Shown: one piece after another, positions 8,846 through 17,084 of the stretch
How the letters are laid out: every line of letters starts with the position of its first letter
Numbering within the stretch: the first letter of the stretch is position 1
Source: Opitutaceae bacterium
GTDB taxonomy: Bacteria > Verrucomicrobiota > Verrucomicrobiia > Opitutales > Opitutaceae
Direction of reading: 5' to 3'
Length of the DNA: 64,000 nucleotides
Assembly: GCA_016794785.1 (NCBI GenBank)
Contig: JAEUHC010000013.1
Location: forward strand, 124,001-188,000
Notes under the pieces: generated by a model
What the model was told of the DNA's origin: nothing
What the model saw: only the letters and a program-made list of their open reading frames with translations
The model's database searches: none
Translations under genes and position numbers: made by a program

Positions 8846-9829
8846 ATGCAGCAGTATTTTCGCATCACCGGCACCGGTGGCTATCTCCCCCACCAGGTCA
8901 TCACCGCCGCGGAGCTCGATGCCCGACTCGGCCTCGAACCCGGCTGGACGCTCCGCCACACCGGGGTGGCGACCCGCCATCAACGCGCGCCAGGCGAAAC
9001 CGCGACCGACATGGCGCGGCACGCCGCGCTCGCCGCCATCGCCGCCGCAGGGCTGACGTTGCGCGACATCGATGCGATCGTCGATGCCAGCACCTGCCAG
9101 CAGCAGCCCATCCCGAGCAACGCCGCGCTCCTGCACGAAGCCCTCGGCCCCGAGGTGCGCGGGGCCGCCGCGCTCGATGTCCATGCCACCTGCCTCAGCT
9201 TCGTCGTCGCCCTCGCCACGGCCAACGGTTGGTTCGCCTCCGGGCTCTATCGCCACGTCCTGATCGTGAGCAGCGAGACGCCGCTCGACGGCGTCAATTG
9301 GTTCGATCCCGCGAGCGCCTGCCTGATGGGCGAAGGCGCGGCAGCCGCCGTCCTCACCCGCGTGAGCGCACCCGTCGGCGAGTGCAACTACGGCTACGAG
9401 ACCTTCGGCGAGCACGCCCACGTCTGCGAGGTCGCCGGCGGCGGCCATCGCCTCCCAGCGTTCGCGTTCAACGCGGAAAACGCGGCGCGCTACCGTTTCT
9501 TCATGGACGGCCCGAAGCTCCACAAGATCGCCAGCCGCCACCTCCCGCCGCTCGTGGCGCGCATCCTCGCCGAGGCGCGGGTCGATCTCGCGGCCTTGCA
9601 CGTGATCCCGCATCAGGCCTCCGGCCCCGCCGTCGAACTCCTCGCGCGCCGCCTCGGCATCGCGCGCGAACAGCTTCATGTCGGCCTCGCCGAGCACGGC
9701 AACTTGGTCGCCGCCGGCATTCCCTACGCCCTGCATACCGCCCGAGGACAAATTCCCGCCGGCTCGCGCGTGCTCATGGTCGGCACCGCCGCGGGCTACT
9801 CGCAGGCGGCGTTTGTTTTCACGCTTTGA
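8846..9829 (+). CDS. FabH-like 3-oxoacyl-ACP synthase III (ketosynthase)
   Basis: 327 residues with the complete KAS III triad: C116 (DVHATCLSF), H256 (VIPHQAS) and N286 (EHGNLVAAG). The N-terminal fold is typical (ITGTGGYLPHQVIT...TGVATRH). The FabH Gly-rich stretch is changed to FDPASACLMGEGAAAAVL. Because it sits with a Rieske oxygenase, ATP-grasp ligase and metallo-hydrolase rather than with fab genes, a specialised decarboxylating condensation or an acyl transfer is more likely than housekeeping fatty-acid initiation. The ATG at 8846 starts directly at the first beta-strand; the 35 upstream in-frame residues are low-complexity. Confidence 0.87.
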   Translation: MQQYFRITGTGGYLPHQVITAAELDARLGLEPGWTLRHTGVATRHQRAPGETATDMARHAALAAIAAAGLTLRDIDAIVDASTCQQQPIPSNAALLHEALGPEVRGAAALDVHATCLSFVVALATANGWFASGLYRHVLIVSSETPLDGVNWFDPASACLMGEGAAAAVLTRVSAPVGECNYGYETFGEHAHVCEVAGGGHRLPAFAFNAENAARYRFFMDGPKLHKIASRHLPPLVARILAEARVDLAALHVIPHQASGPAVELLARRLGIAREQLHVGLAEHGNLVAAGIPYALHTARGQIPAGSRVLMVGTAAGYSQAAFVFTL

Positions 9830-9859
9830 CGGCGGCACCCCGTGCGCCGACCGACTCCG

Positions 9860-10705
9860 ATGGAAGTGCGTTTCTTCAACGGCGGCCATTGCCGCCAGCT
9901 CCTCGCGATGGCCGACCGCCGCACCTGGCGGATCGGTGCCTTCCACGCCGTCTTCCTCGCCGTCGCCCACCCGCGGCATGGCTGGGTGCTCATCGACACC
10001 GGCTATGGCACCAGCTTCGCGGCGGCCACACGCGCTTGGCCGCGCTGCCTCTACCGGTGGGTCACCCCGGTCGAAGCCCGCACGCCCACGGCCGAGATTC
10101 TCCGCGCCCACGGGATCGCGCCCGAAGCCACCCGCCACATCGTGCTCACCCACTTCCACGCCGACCACATCGGCGGCGCAAAGGAGTTCCCCGCGGCGAC
10201 TTTTCACCATGCCCAGGAGGCGCTCGCGCCTCTGCTGGCGCTGTCGCCACTGGCGCAGACCCGCCACGCCTTTCTACCCACGCAACTGCCGGAGGATTTC
10301 GCGGCACGGGCCGCACCGATCCCGCCGGCGGGTTTTCGCGCCGAAAGCACAACCGGGTTTCCCGCCCATGATCTCTTCGGCGACGGCTCGCTCAGGCTGC
10401 TTGATCTGCCGGGCCATGCCCCCGGTCACCTCGGCGTGCTGATCTCTTCCGATCGCGGCCCGCTCCTTTATGCGGCCGATGCGTTCTGGCACCACCGCCA
10501 GATCGACGAGGATATCGCACCGCTCCGGCTCGCGCGCATCGCGATACACGACCACCGCGCCTACACCGCGACAGTCGCAAGGCTGCGCGTGTTGCAGCGC
10601 ACCACCGGCCTGCGCATCCTCGCGTGCCACTGCCCGGCCACGCAGGCGCTCGTCGGCGCCAATACGATTGCCGCCGCCGCGGGCCCGGCCACGTTGCCCC
10701 CATGA
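9860..10705 (+). CDS. MBL-fold metallo-hydrolase
   Basis: 281 residues with the metallo-beta-lactamase signature H98-x-H100-x-D102-H103 (THFHADHIGG), a downstream histidine in LPGHAPGHLG, an aspartate in YAADAFWHH and a C-terminal histidine (LACHCP). The Asp of IDTG in the first strand pair is present. It lies 30 bases after the ketosynthase and probably shares its transcript. In such sets an MBL enzyme could act as thioesterase or lactonase on the acyl product; the sequence does not decide this. The ATG at 9860 fits the family start; a GTG at 9842 is possible. Its stop overlaps the next gene's ATG. Confidence 0.85.
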   Translation: MEVRFFNGGHCRQLLAMADRRTWRIGAFHAVFLAVAHPRHGWVLIDTGYGTSFAAATRAWPRCLYRWVTPVEARTPTAEILRAHGIAPEATRHIVLTHFHADHIGGAKEFPAATFHHAQEALAPLLALSPLAQTRHAFLPTQLPEDFAARAAPIPPAGFRAESTTGFPAHDLFGDGSLRLLDLPGHAPGHLGVLISSDRGPLLYAADAFWHHRQIDEDIAPLRLARIAIHDHRAYTATVARLRVLQRTTGLRILACHCPATQALVGANTIAAAAGPATLPP

Positions 10706-12033
10706 AGCTTGCCGCCTTGCTCGCCCCGCTGCTGCTCCCGTCTGCCTTCCTCGCCGCCGATTCCGCCGGGCACTCCGCCATCGCCGCGAAAATCGCCGCC
10801 GACTACCCGATGCTCGACGCGCTCTACAAGGACCTCCATGCGCATCCCGAGCTCTCGCTCATGGAGGAGCGCTCCGCCGCCAAGGTCGCCGCCGGGCTGC
10901 GCGGCGCAGGGGCCGAGGTCACGGAGAAGTTTGGCGGCGGCCACGGGGTCGTCGGCGTTTTGAAAAACGGCCCCGGCCCGACTGTGCTCATCCGCTGCGA
11001 TCTCGACGGCTTGCCGGTGCAGGAAGAGACCGGGCTGCCCTACGCGAGCAAGATGCGTGTGAAAAACCTCGCCGGCCAGGAGGTCGCGACCATGCACGCC
11101 TGCGGCCACGACCTCCACATGACCTGCCTCGTCGGCACCGCGCGCGCGCTCGCCTCGGTCCGCGATCGCTGGGCGGGCACGGTGGTTTTCGTCGGCCAAC
11201 CCGCCGAGGAGATCGGCACGGGCGCGCGCGCGATGCTCACGGCCGGGCTCTACACCCAGTTTCCCAAGCCCGACTTCGCGCTCGCGCTGCACACCAACGC
11301 GGCGCTGCCCGCCGGCTCGATCGGCACCGTCGAGGGCCCCGCCATGGCCAACGTGGACAGCGTGGACATCACCGTGCGCGGCATCGGCGGCCACGGGGCT
11401 TATCCCCACACGACCAAGGACCCCATCGTGCTGGCCGCGCGCATCATCACCGCGCTCCAGACCATCGTGAGCCGCGAGACGCGCCCGATCGATCCGGCGG
11501 TCGTGACCGTCGGCTCCATCCACGGCGGCACCAAGCACAACATCATCCCCGACGAGGTGAAGCTCCAGCTCACGCTCCGCTCCTACACCGACGCCGTGCG
11601 CGAGCACACGCTCGCGGCCATCAAGCGCATCTGCCGCGGCGAGGCCATCGCGGCCGGCCTGCCCGACGAGCTGCACCCCATCGTGACCCAGGTCGGCACG
11701 CAGTTCACGCCCGCCACGCGCAACGACGTCGCCCTCACCCGCCGTGTGCATGCCGCAATCGCGGGCGCGCTCGGCACGGAACGCGTGCGTCCCGTGGACC
11801 CCGTGATGGCCGGCGAGGATTTCAGCGAGTTCGGCCGCACGGCGGAGAAGGTGCCGATCTGCCTCTTCTGGCTCGGGGCGGTCGATCCGGTGAAGTTTGC
11901 CGATCACGAGCGCACGGGCATGCCGCTGCCGTCGCTGCACTCGAGCAAGTTCGCGCCGTTGCCGGAGCCCGCGATTCGCACGGGCATCGCGGCGATGAGC
12001 GCCGCCGCGCTCGACCTCCTGGGGAAAAAGTAG
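10702..12033 (+). CDS. Exported M20-family amidohydrolase
   Basis: 443 residues, beginning with a signal peptide (MKLAALLAPLLLPSAFLAAD). The M20D/amidohydrolase pattern is complete: LHAHPELS, RCDLDGLPVQEETG, MHACGHDLHM, GQPAEEIGTGARAML, HTNAALPAG and the dimerisation region GIGGHGAYPHTTKDPI, ending with DPVMAGEDFSEF. This family hydrolyses N-acyl amino acids, hippurate or similar amides with two metal ions; the Cys of ACGHD is a metal ligand in the family. The ATGA overlap with the MBL gene indicates coupling, so it may process an N-acyl product outside the cytoplasm; this last point is inference. Confidence 0.88.
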   Translation: MKLAALLAPLLLPSAFLAADSAGHSAIAAKIAADYPMLDALYKDLHAHPELSLMEERSAAKVAAGLRGAGAEVTEKFGGGHGVVGVLKNGPGPTVLIRCDLDGLPVQEETGLPYASKMRVKNLAGQEVATMHACGHDLHMTCLVGTARALASVRDRWAGTVVFVGQPAEEIGTGARAMLTAGLYTQFPKPDFALALHTNAALPAGSIGTVEGPAMANVDSVDITVRGIGGHGAYPHTTKDPIVLAARIITALQTIVSRETRPIDPAVVTVGSIHGGTKHNIIPDEVKLQLTLRSYTDAVREHTLAAIKRICRGEAIAAGLPDELHPIVTQVGTQFTPATRNDVALTRRVHAAIAGALGTERVRPVDPVMAGEDFSEFGRTAEKVPICLFWLGAVDPVKFADHERTGMPLPSLHSSKFAPLPEPAIRTGIAAMSAAALDLLGKK

Positions 12034-12096
12034 CCCGCTCCCGCGGTGTGATTTGCCAAGTCTGGCCAGACCGGCCTACGTCTGCAGCTTCCTCCC

Positions 12097-12627
12097 ATGC
12101 GTAGCCTTTACGTCCTCCTCGGCCTCGGAGCCTTCCTTGCGATTGCCGCCTTCATCACCCGCTCGGGCGTGATGTGGCGCCAGAATCCCGGCCGGCCGAT
12201 TAACAGCGCGATGCGCGAGGCGCTCGACCGGCAGCAGCCGCAATGGAGCGCCGAGGACGAGAAGCTCCTCAACGAGCGCTTCAACACCGCGCGCAAGCTC
12301 CCCTCCGGCCTGCGCTACATCGTGCGCGCACAGGGCACGGGCGACGCAAGTCCCACCATCGGCGCCGAGGTTACCGCACGGATTCAGGGCCAGCTCTTCG
12401 ATGGGACGTTGCTGGAGGATTTTTTCGAGAAAGGCGGCAAAGCCACATTTCGCCTCGGCAGCGGAACGGCGATCGCCGGCTGGGATGAAGCGTTTCGGAC
12501 GATGAAGCGCGGCGAGAAGCGCACGCTGATTGTCCCCTACTGGCTGGCCTACGGCGAAAAGGGCAAAGGCAAGATTCCGCCCAAGACCACGCTCATCTTC
12601 GAGGTCGAGCTGCTCGACTGGCGGTAG
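12097..12627 (+). CDS. Membrane-anchored FKBP-type peptidyl-prolyl isomerase
   Basis: 176 residues. A single N-terminal hydrophobic segment (LYVLLGLGAFLAIAAFI) acts as signal anchor. A short charged helix leads to an FKBP domain at about residues 70-176: TARIQGQLFDGTLLEDFFE, TFRLGSGTAIAGWDEAFRTMKRGEKRTLIVPYWLAYGEKGKGKIPPKTTLIFEVELLDW, split here for length, includes the FKBP Tyr-Gly and final strand. It probably assists periplasmic protein folding. Its stop codon TAG lies inside the sequence GTAGCAGCGGGC, which is the outer arm of the palindromic element seen complete at 47995-48068. Confidence 0.87.
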   Translation: MRSLYVLLGLGAFLAIAAFITRSGVMWRQNPGRPINSAMREALDRQQPQWSAEDEKLLNERFNTARKLPSGLRYIVRAQGTGDASPTIGAEVTARIQGQLFDGTLLEDFFEKGGKATFRLGSGTAIAGWDEAFRTMKRGEKRTLIVPYWLAYGEKGKGKIPPKTTLIFEVELLDWR

Positions 12628-12633
12628 CAGCGG

Positions 12634-12722
12634 GCAAAGAAAAAATGCGGGAAACAGCTGAAAGAAGAAACACGGCCGGACAGGTTTCTTCTTTCCTCCT
12701 TTCTCCCGTTTCTTCTTTGCCC
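12634..12722. repeat. Long imperfect palindrome between FKBP and metallopeptidase genes
   Basis: A perfect core of 12+12 bases (gaaagaagaaac at 12660-12671 and gtttcttctttc at 12684-12695) is extended on both sides, so that gcaaagaa at 12634 matches ttctttgc ending near 12720. The whole can fold into a roughly 35-bp stem. It sits exactly between convergent genes and could end transcription both ways or be a copy of a mobile intergenic repeat. Confidence 0.7.
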
Positions 12723-12724
12723 TT

Positions 12725-13510
12725 TCAGAGCCCCACCAGCGCGCCGTTGCGCTTGATCCAGCGCTCGGCCTCGCGCCACTCCGGGCAGACCTCCTCGACG
12801 CGCGCCCAGAAGCGCTCGCTGTGGTTCATCTCCCGCAGGTGCATCAGCTCGTGGTAGATGATGTAGTCGCGCACCAAGTCCGGCGTCTGCACGAGGCGCC
12901 AGTTGAGAGAGATGGTGCCGCGCTCGGAGCAGGAGCCCCAGCGCGAGCGCTGGTTGCGCACGGAGACGAGCTTCACCTCGACGCCCGTCACCGCCGCCAG
13001 CTCCCACGCGCGCGCGGGCAGCTCGATCTTGGCCCGGCGGGCAAAATGCGCCTCGAGCGTCGGCCGCAAGTCGCCGTCGAGCGTCGCGACGCGAAACACA
13101 TCGGCACCGAGGCAGACCTTGGGTCGCGCCGGCGCGCCGGGCAGGCCGAAGGGATCCATCGTGGCCGCCACGCGGATCTCCGTCATCTGGCCGCGCCACA
13201 AGACATGCGTGCCGACCGTCCAGATCTCGGCGGCGCGCGGGCGGCGGCTCTGGCGCAGGCGCGCGCGCTCCAGCCATTCGCGGTTCTCCGCCACGAACCG
13301 CCGCGCCTCGCGCTCGCTGCCGCGGAGCGGAATCGTGACGGCCACGGTGCCGTCGCGCCGCAGCGTCAAACGGTAACTGAGGGAGCGGAAGCTCCGCTCA
13401 AACACGATCCGCTCCTCCGGCTCCGCAGGCAGGACAATCCGCTCCAGGGCCGGAGGCACCGGCGAGGGACCGAGAATGGGGAGAAGGATCTGCTGCCCGT
13501 GGGCCAACAT
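12725..13510 (-). CDS. YgjP-like (DUF45) zinc metallopeptidase
   Basis: 261 residues from the ATG at 13510 (MLAHGQQ); a GTG at 13555 would add 15 residues. The C-terminal zinc motif HELMH lies near residue 220 with a third ligand in NHSERFW, and the preceding RWGSCSERGTISLNWRL is the conserved DUF45 block. The N-terminal half (FERSFRSLSYRLTLRRDGTVAVTIPLR, split in the family as beta-strands) is also typical. These proteins are soluble, SprT/M48-like peptidases of unclear substrate. Length agrees with the family (about 230-260). It is convergent with the FKBP gene, with a palindrome between them. Confidence 0.85.
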   Translation of the reverse strand: MLAHGQQILLPILGPSPVPPALERIVLPAEPEERIVFERSFRSLSYRLTLRRDGTVAVTIPLRGSEREARRFVAENREWLERARLRQSRRPRAAEIWTVGTHVLWRGQMTEIRVAATMDPFGLPGAPARPKVCLGADVFRVATLDGDLRPTLEAHFARRAKIELPARAWELAAVTGVEVKLVSVRNQRSRWGSCSERGTISLNWRLVQTPDLVRDYIIYHELMHLREMNHSERFWARVEEVCPEWREAERWIKRNGALVGL

Positions 13511-13853
13511 GCGCTGCGTGGGGAAACGATTGGCTGAGCTACGTGACGATTTCACGGCGGCGCGTCAATCGCGCGCGCGGAGAATCGCGCATTTCGCCGC
13601 GCAGCCGGCGGCGACCGGCAAGGCCGCCAGAGCAAGCCGCGCCCTCGGCTCATCCACTCGTCGCGGCACGCAGGGTATTTCACGCCGATCATCCGGAGCC
13701 CGTCGCCCGCGACATTGGACTCCGGCAATCGTGCGGTCCTAGGGGCAGGCAGGGCGCCCGCCGGCCGGGGCGGCGCGCTTCAACCGGTCTGGCGTGATCA
13801 ACCCGGCCATGGCGGAGGGGAAACCGCCCAGCTTAGTGCGGCTCCCGGGACCG
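13511..13853. other. Non-coding or unassigned stretch
   Basis: About 340 bases between the metallopeptidase start and the 3' end of the PVC cytochrome gene. Short open frames exist on both strands but have Arg-rich, low-complexity translations with no family resemblance. A GC-rich self-complementary run is present near 13750-13785. I see nothing else in it. Confidence 0.5.
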
Positions 13854-16800
13854 TCACGGCACCGGGGCCCGCAAATACTCCACCAAGTCAAAAAGCTCCG
13901 CCTCGGTGAGCGCCGTCTCGAAGGTCGCGGGCATCGCCGAGACCGGCAGCATCGCGACCGACGCGACCTCACTCTTCGCAAGCACGATCTCGGGGCCGCC
14001 CGCGGGATCGGCGAGGCGGACCGCCGTGCCGTCGTCGCGGTGGTCCAGGCCGGATTTGGTCTCGCCGTTTTTCAGCGTGACCGTGGTGAGACGAAACACA
14101 GGGTCCACGTTGCGACTCGGATCGAGGATGTCCTCCACGAGGCGCGGCAGCGCGCGCGAGCCGATGCCGTCGAGGCTCGGGCCGAGGTTGCCGCCGGCGT
14201 CGCGAAAGCGGTGGCACGCGGCGCAGTGCTGCGCAAAGAGCGGCGCACCGCGCACGGCGTCCGGCTGGTGCTTGCCCACGGCGCCGAGGCGCGCGGCGAT
14301 CACCGCGTCGAGCCGGGCGTCTTCGGACGGTGCTGTGCGCGCGAGAGCCGCCGCGCGCTCGCGGATTTCGGCGGGGCGTTTTTCGAGCTGCGTCGCGACA
14401 TAGCGGTGCTTGAGCAGCGTGGGCCGCACGCGTCCGGCGGCGGTGAGTTCGAGGAGGTCGGTGGCGCCGGCGTCGGACTTCGCGAGTGCGACGGCCAGCC
14501 CGAGCGAGAGATCGGCGGAGGCGGTGGCGAAGGCGTCGCGCAACGCGGCACGTGCGACGGCGCCAGGAGTCGGGGAGGCGCCGAGGACATCCGCGGCGGC
14601 GCGGCGCGCGGCCTGCGGGGCGTTGCTGGCGAGGACGGCGGCGGCGGTCTCCTCGGTCTCAGGCTCGCCGGGCACGAGCGCGCGGAGCGCGGCGGCGCGG
14701 ACGCTCTCTGCGGCGGAGGTGGCGAGGGCGCGGCGGCGGAGCGGCGCGGCGGCCTCGCGGAGCTTGAGCGGGCGGAGGGCGTTGCTCGCGCGGACGGACT
14801 CGGCGGCGCGGCCGTCGAGCTGCACGAAGAGCTCCCGTTTCATCCACGCGGCGACGTCGTCGGGCAGCGTGCGGCCCGCTTTCGCGGCAGTGGCGGCGAG
14901 GCCTTCAGCGGCGACGAGGCGCTGCGGCGCGGGCGCGGCGGACAGCGGCTTCAGCAGGGGCGCGAAGGAATCGAATTCGCCGGAGGGCAAATTCAGCGCG
15001 ATATGCTTCGCGAAATCACCGATGCGGGCGTCGGGGGCCTTCGCCTTGGTCACGTGGCTGGCGAGGAACCGCGCGGCGTCGGCCGTCGGCAGCGCGAGGC
15101 AAAGGTCGGCGACGCGGGCGGCGTCGGCCGTGCTCGCGGCGGCCCACTGCGTGAGGGTGGCGGCGCTGGCGTCGCGGGCGTGAGCCTTGAGCGCGAGACG
15201 GATCGCGTAGACGAGCTGGGTGTCGGCCTCGGGTGCGCGGCCGAGCATCGAGAGCAGGAGCGGCGCGCCCCACGGCTGCGGGTGGCGGTTGAGCGCCTCG
15301 GCGATGAGCCGCCATGTGTAGCCGGGCATGGCGGCGGGCTCGCGCGGGTTGTGGGGATTTTTCGCCGTGAGGGCGGAGAACAGTTTTTCCGCGTCGGCCG
15401 GTAGTTGCTCGCGCGCGGCGAGCACGCGCAGCGCGGCGTGCGCGACCGTGCTGTCGGGCCGCAGGAGCGCGCGGCGCAGTAGAGCTTCGTCAGCGTGGCC
15501 GAGGCGCTCGAGTGCGAAAAAGAGCGGCAGCGCCGTGGTGCCGTCGGCCAAGGGATCGGCACCGACGACGAGGCGGGCGGCGGCAGATTGAATCGTCGAC
15601 GCGACGCGGGCGGCGTCGGGCCGTGCCAGCAGCTCCGCCTGCGCGAGCGAGCGCACCACGAGGTTGGAATCGGCGAGGCGCGGGACGAGTTCGGCAGATT
15701 TCAGCTTCGCGAGGTTCGGCGGCACGCCGGCGGGCAGATTTCCATAGTTGATCGTCCAAACCACCCGCCAGATACGTCCGTGCTTCTGATCGCGCGCGGG
15801 GTGCGTCAGCGGGGCCTCGTAGTGGCCGATGATCGGGTTGTAGAAATCCGCGATCCAGAGGGCGCCGTCGGGGCCGAGCTTCACTTGCACGGGGCGGAAC
15901 GCAGGATCGTCGCTCGTGAGGAAGTCGGGCTGCCGTGTCGCCGCCGGCGTGGAGCCGCGCCACTCGAGGCGGGTGCGGTTGATGCGGCGCGTGACGGGGT
16001 TCCCGTTGAAGAGATTGTCGCGGAACTCCGGCGGGAAGTGCGCCGCCGAGTAGTGCGCGATTCCGGCGATGGCGGACGAGCCGTGGTCGTCGGTCGTGAT
16101 GGCGGGCGCGAAGCCCAGGCCGTCGTGCTCCTTGCTGATGCCTTCGTAGTAGCCACCGGGGATCAGCAGATAGACGGGCTTGGAGTGCGAATCGGCGGTG
16201 TAGAGATCGCCGCGCGCGTCGAAGGCGAGGCCGTAGGGATTGGTCTGGCCGTTGACGTGGACCTCGAAGCGCGAGCCATCGGGCCGGAAGCGATAGGTGT
16301 TCCCGCTCGTGAGCGCGACCGTGCGGCCGGCGCGATCGACGACCTCGCTCCTGTTGGCGAAGCCGTGCGTGCCGTAGACCCAGCCGTCGAACCAGAGCCA
16401 GTAACTCGACGACATGCCGTGCGTGTCCTTGAAGCCGAAGCCGTCGTAGAGCTTTTCGCGCACATCGGCGCGGCCGTCGCCATCGGTGTCGGTGAGCTTC
16501 CAAATCGCCGGGATGGAAAACACGATCACCGAATCGCCCTTGGCACCAGGGGCGCGCGGGAGCGGCAGCACCCCGACGGGGATGTTGAGGCTGTCGGCGA
16601 AGACGGTGCTCTTCCGTGCGCGGCCCGTCGCTGGATCGAAATCGGAGAGCACGCGCACCGTGTCGATCCCGCGCTCCGGCGGCTTGGGCGGCGTGGCGGC
16701 GGCGCGAAACGCGAGGCCCGTGTCGCCCCACTGCGCGTCAAACGTCGCGATGGGCTCGCCGAGCGCATCGCGCTTGGCGGGCCACGGGTAGAGTCTGGAA

Positions 16801-17027
16801 CCCGTCACCCACACGCGTCCGAACGAGTCGAAGGCGAGGTTGAACGGTTTCTCCAAATCCGGCTCGGCCGCGACCAGCTGGATCTCGAAGCCGGGCGGCA
16901 GATGAAACTGCGCGCGCGATTCGGCGGCTGGGAGCAGCTGGGCGTCGGGGTTGTCTCCGCGCTGGGCGAAGGCCGGCAGGCCGGCAATGAGGCACACGCA
17001 ACAGGATCGCAGGAGGGCAAGGCGCAT
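13854..17027 (-). CDS. PVC-type membrane-bound dehydrogenase with HEAT repeats and C-terminal cytochrome c
   Basis: 1057 residues with a Sec signal (MRLALLRSCCVCLIAGLPAFAQ). Residues about 40-430 form the beta-propeller of the Pirellula/Verrucomicrobium membrane-bound dehydrogenase family (FNLAFDSFGRVWVTGSRLYPW, DTDGDGRADVRE, PYGLAFDARGDLYTADSHSK, LGPDGALWIADFYNPIIGHYE). Residues about 450-900 are Ala/Leu-rich HEAT-like repeats. C935-A-A-C-H939 begins the Planctomycete/Verrucomicrobium heme-binding domain. It probably oxidises a sugar-derived substrate in the periplasm and passes electrons to the heme. The Gfo/Idh/MocA gene lies 57 bases upstream on the same strand, consistent with a shared catabolic operon. 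Confidence 0.9.
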   Translation of the reverse strand: MRLALLRSCCVCLIAGLPAFAQRGDNPDAQLLPAAESRAQFHLPPGFEIQLVAAEPDLEKPFNLAFDSFGRVWVTGSRLYPWPAKRDALGEPIATFDAQWGDTGLAFRAAATPPKPPERGIDTVRVLSDFDPATGRARKSTVFADSLNIPVGVLPLPRAPGAKGDSVIVFSIPAIWKLTDTDGDGRADVREKLYDGFGFKDTHGMSSSYWLWFDGWVYGTHGFANRSEVVDRAGRTVALTSGNTYRFRPDGSRFEVHVNGQTNPYGLAFDARGDLYTADSHSKPVYLLIPGGYYEGISKEHDGLGFAPAITTDDHGSSAIAGIAHYSAAHFPPEFRDNLFNGNPVTRRINRTRLEWRGSTPAATRQPDFLTSDDPAFRPVQVKLGPDGALWIADFYNPIIGHYEAPLTHPARDQKHGRIWRVVWTINYGNLPAGVPPNLAKLKSAELVPRLADSNLVVRSLAQAELLARPDAARVASTIQSAAARLVVGADPLADGTTALPLFFALERLGHADEALLRRALLRPDSTVAHAALRVLAAREQLPADAEKLFSALTAKNPHNPREPAAMPGYTWRLIAEALNRHPQPWGAPLLLSMLGRAPEADTQLVYAIRLALKAHARDASAATLTQWAAASTADAARVADLCLALPTADAARFLASHVTKAKAPDARIGDFAKHIALNLPSGEFDSFAPLLKPLSAAPAPQRLVAAEGLAATAAKAGRTLPDDVAAWMKRELFVQLDGRAAESVRASNALRPLKLREAAAPLRRRALATSAAESVRAAALRALVPGEPETEETAAAVLASNAPQAARRAAADVLGASPTPGAVARAALRDAFATASADLSLGLAVALAKSDAGATDLLELTAAGRVRPTLLKHRYVATQLEKRPAEIRERAAALARTAPSEDARLDAVIAARLGAVGKHQPDAVRGAPLFAQHCAACHRFRDAGGNLGPSLDGIGSRALPRLVEDILDPSRNVDPVFRLTTVTLKNGETKSGLDHRDDGTAVRLADPAGGPEIVLAKSEVASVAMLPVSAMPATFETALTEAELFDLVEYLRAPVP

Positions 17028-17084
17028 GGGGTAAGTCGAGAAACGCCCCGCCTGCGCGTGATGCCAACGGAATTTTTCGCGTAG

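Noticed and set aside
8521..10371. Open frame of about 616 codons on the plus strand
   Set aside because: It is a shadow of the ATP-grasp, ketosynthase and MBL genes: Arg/Pro/His-rich translation with no domain, while the other frames carry intact catalytic motifs.
10470..12104. Open frame of about 544 codons on the plus strand
   Set aside because: Out of frame with the M20 amidohydrolase; the translation is Arg/Ala-rich and lacks any family pattern. High GC makes stop codons rare in shadow frames.
13794..17084. Long plus-strand open frames opposite the PVC dehydrogenase
   Set aside because: Antisense shadows of a gene with signal peptide, propeller motifs and a CxxCH heme site.
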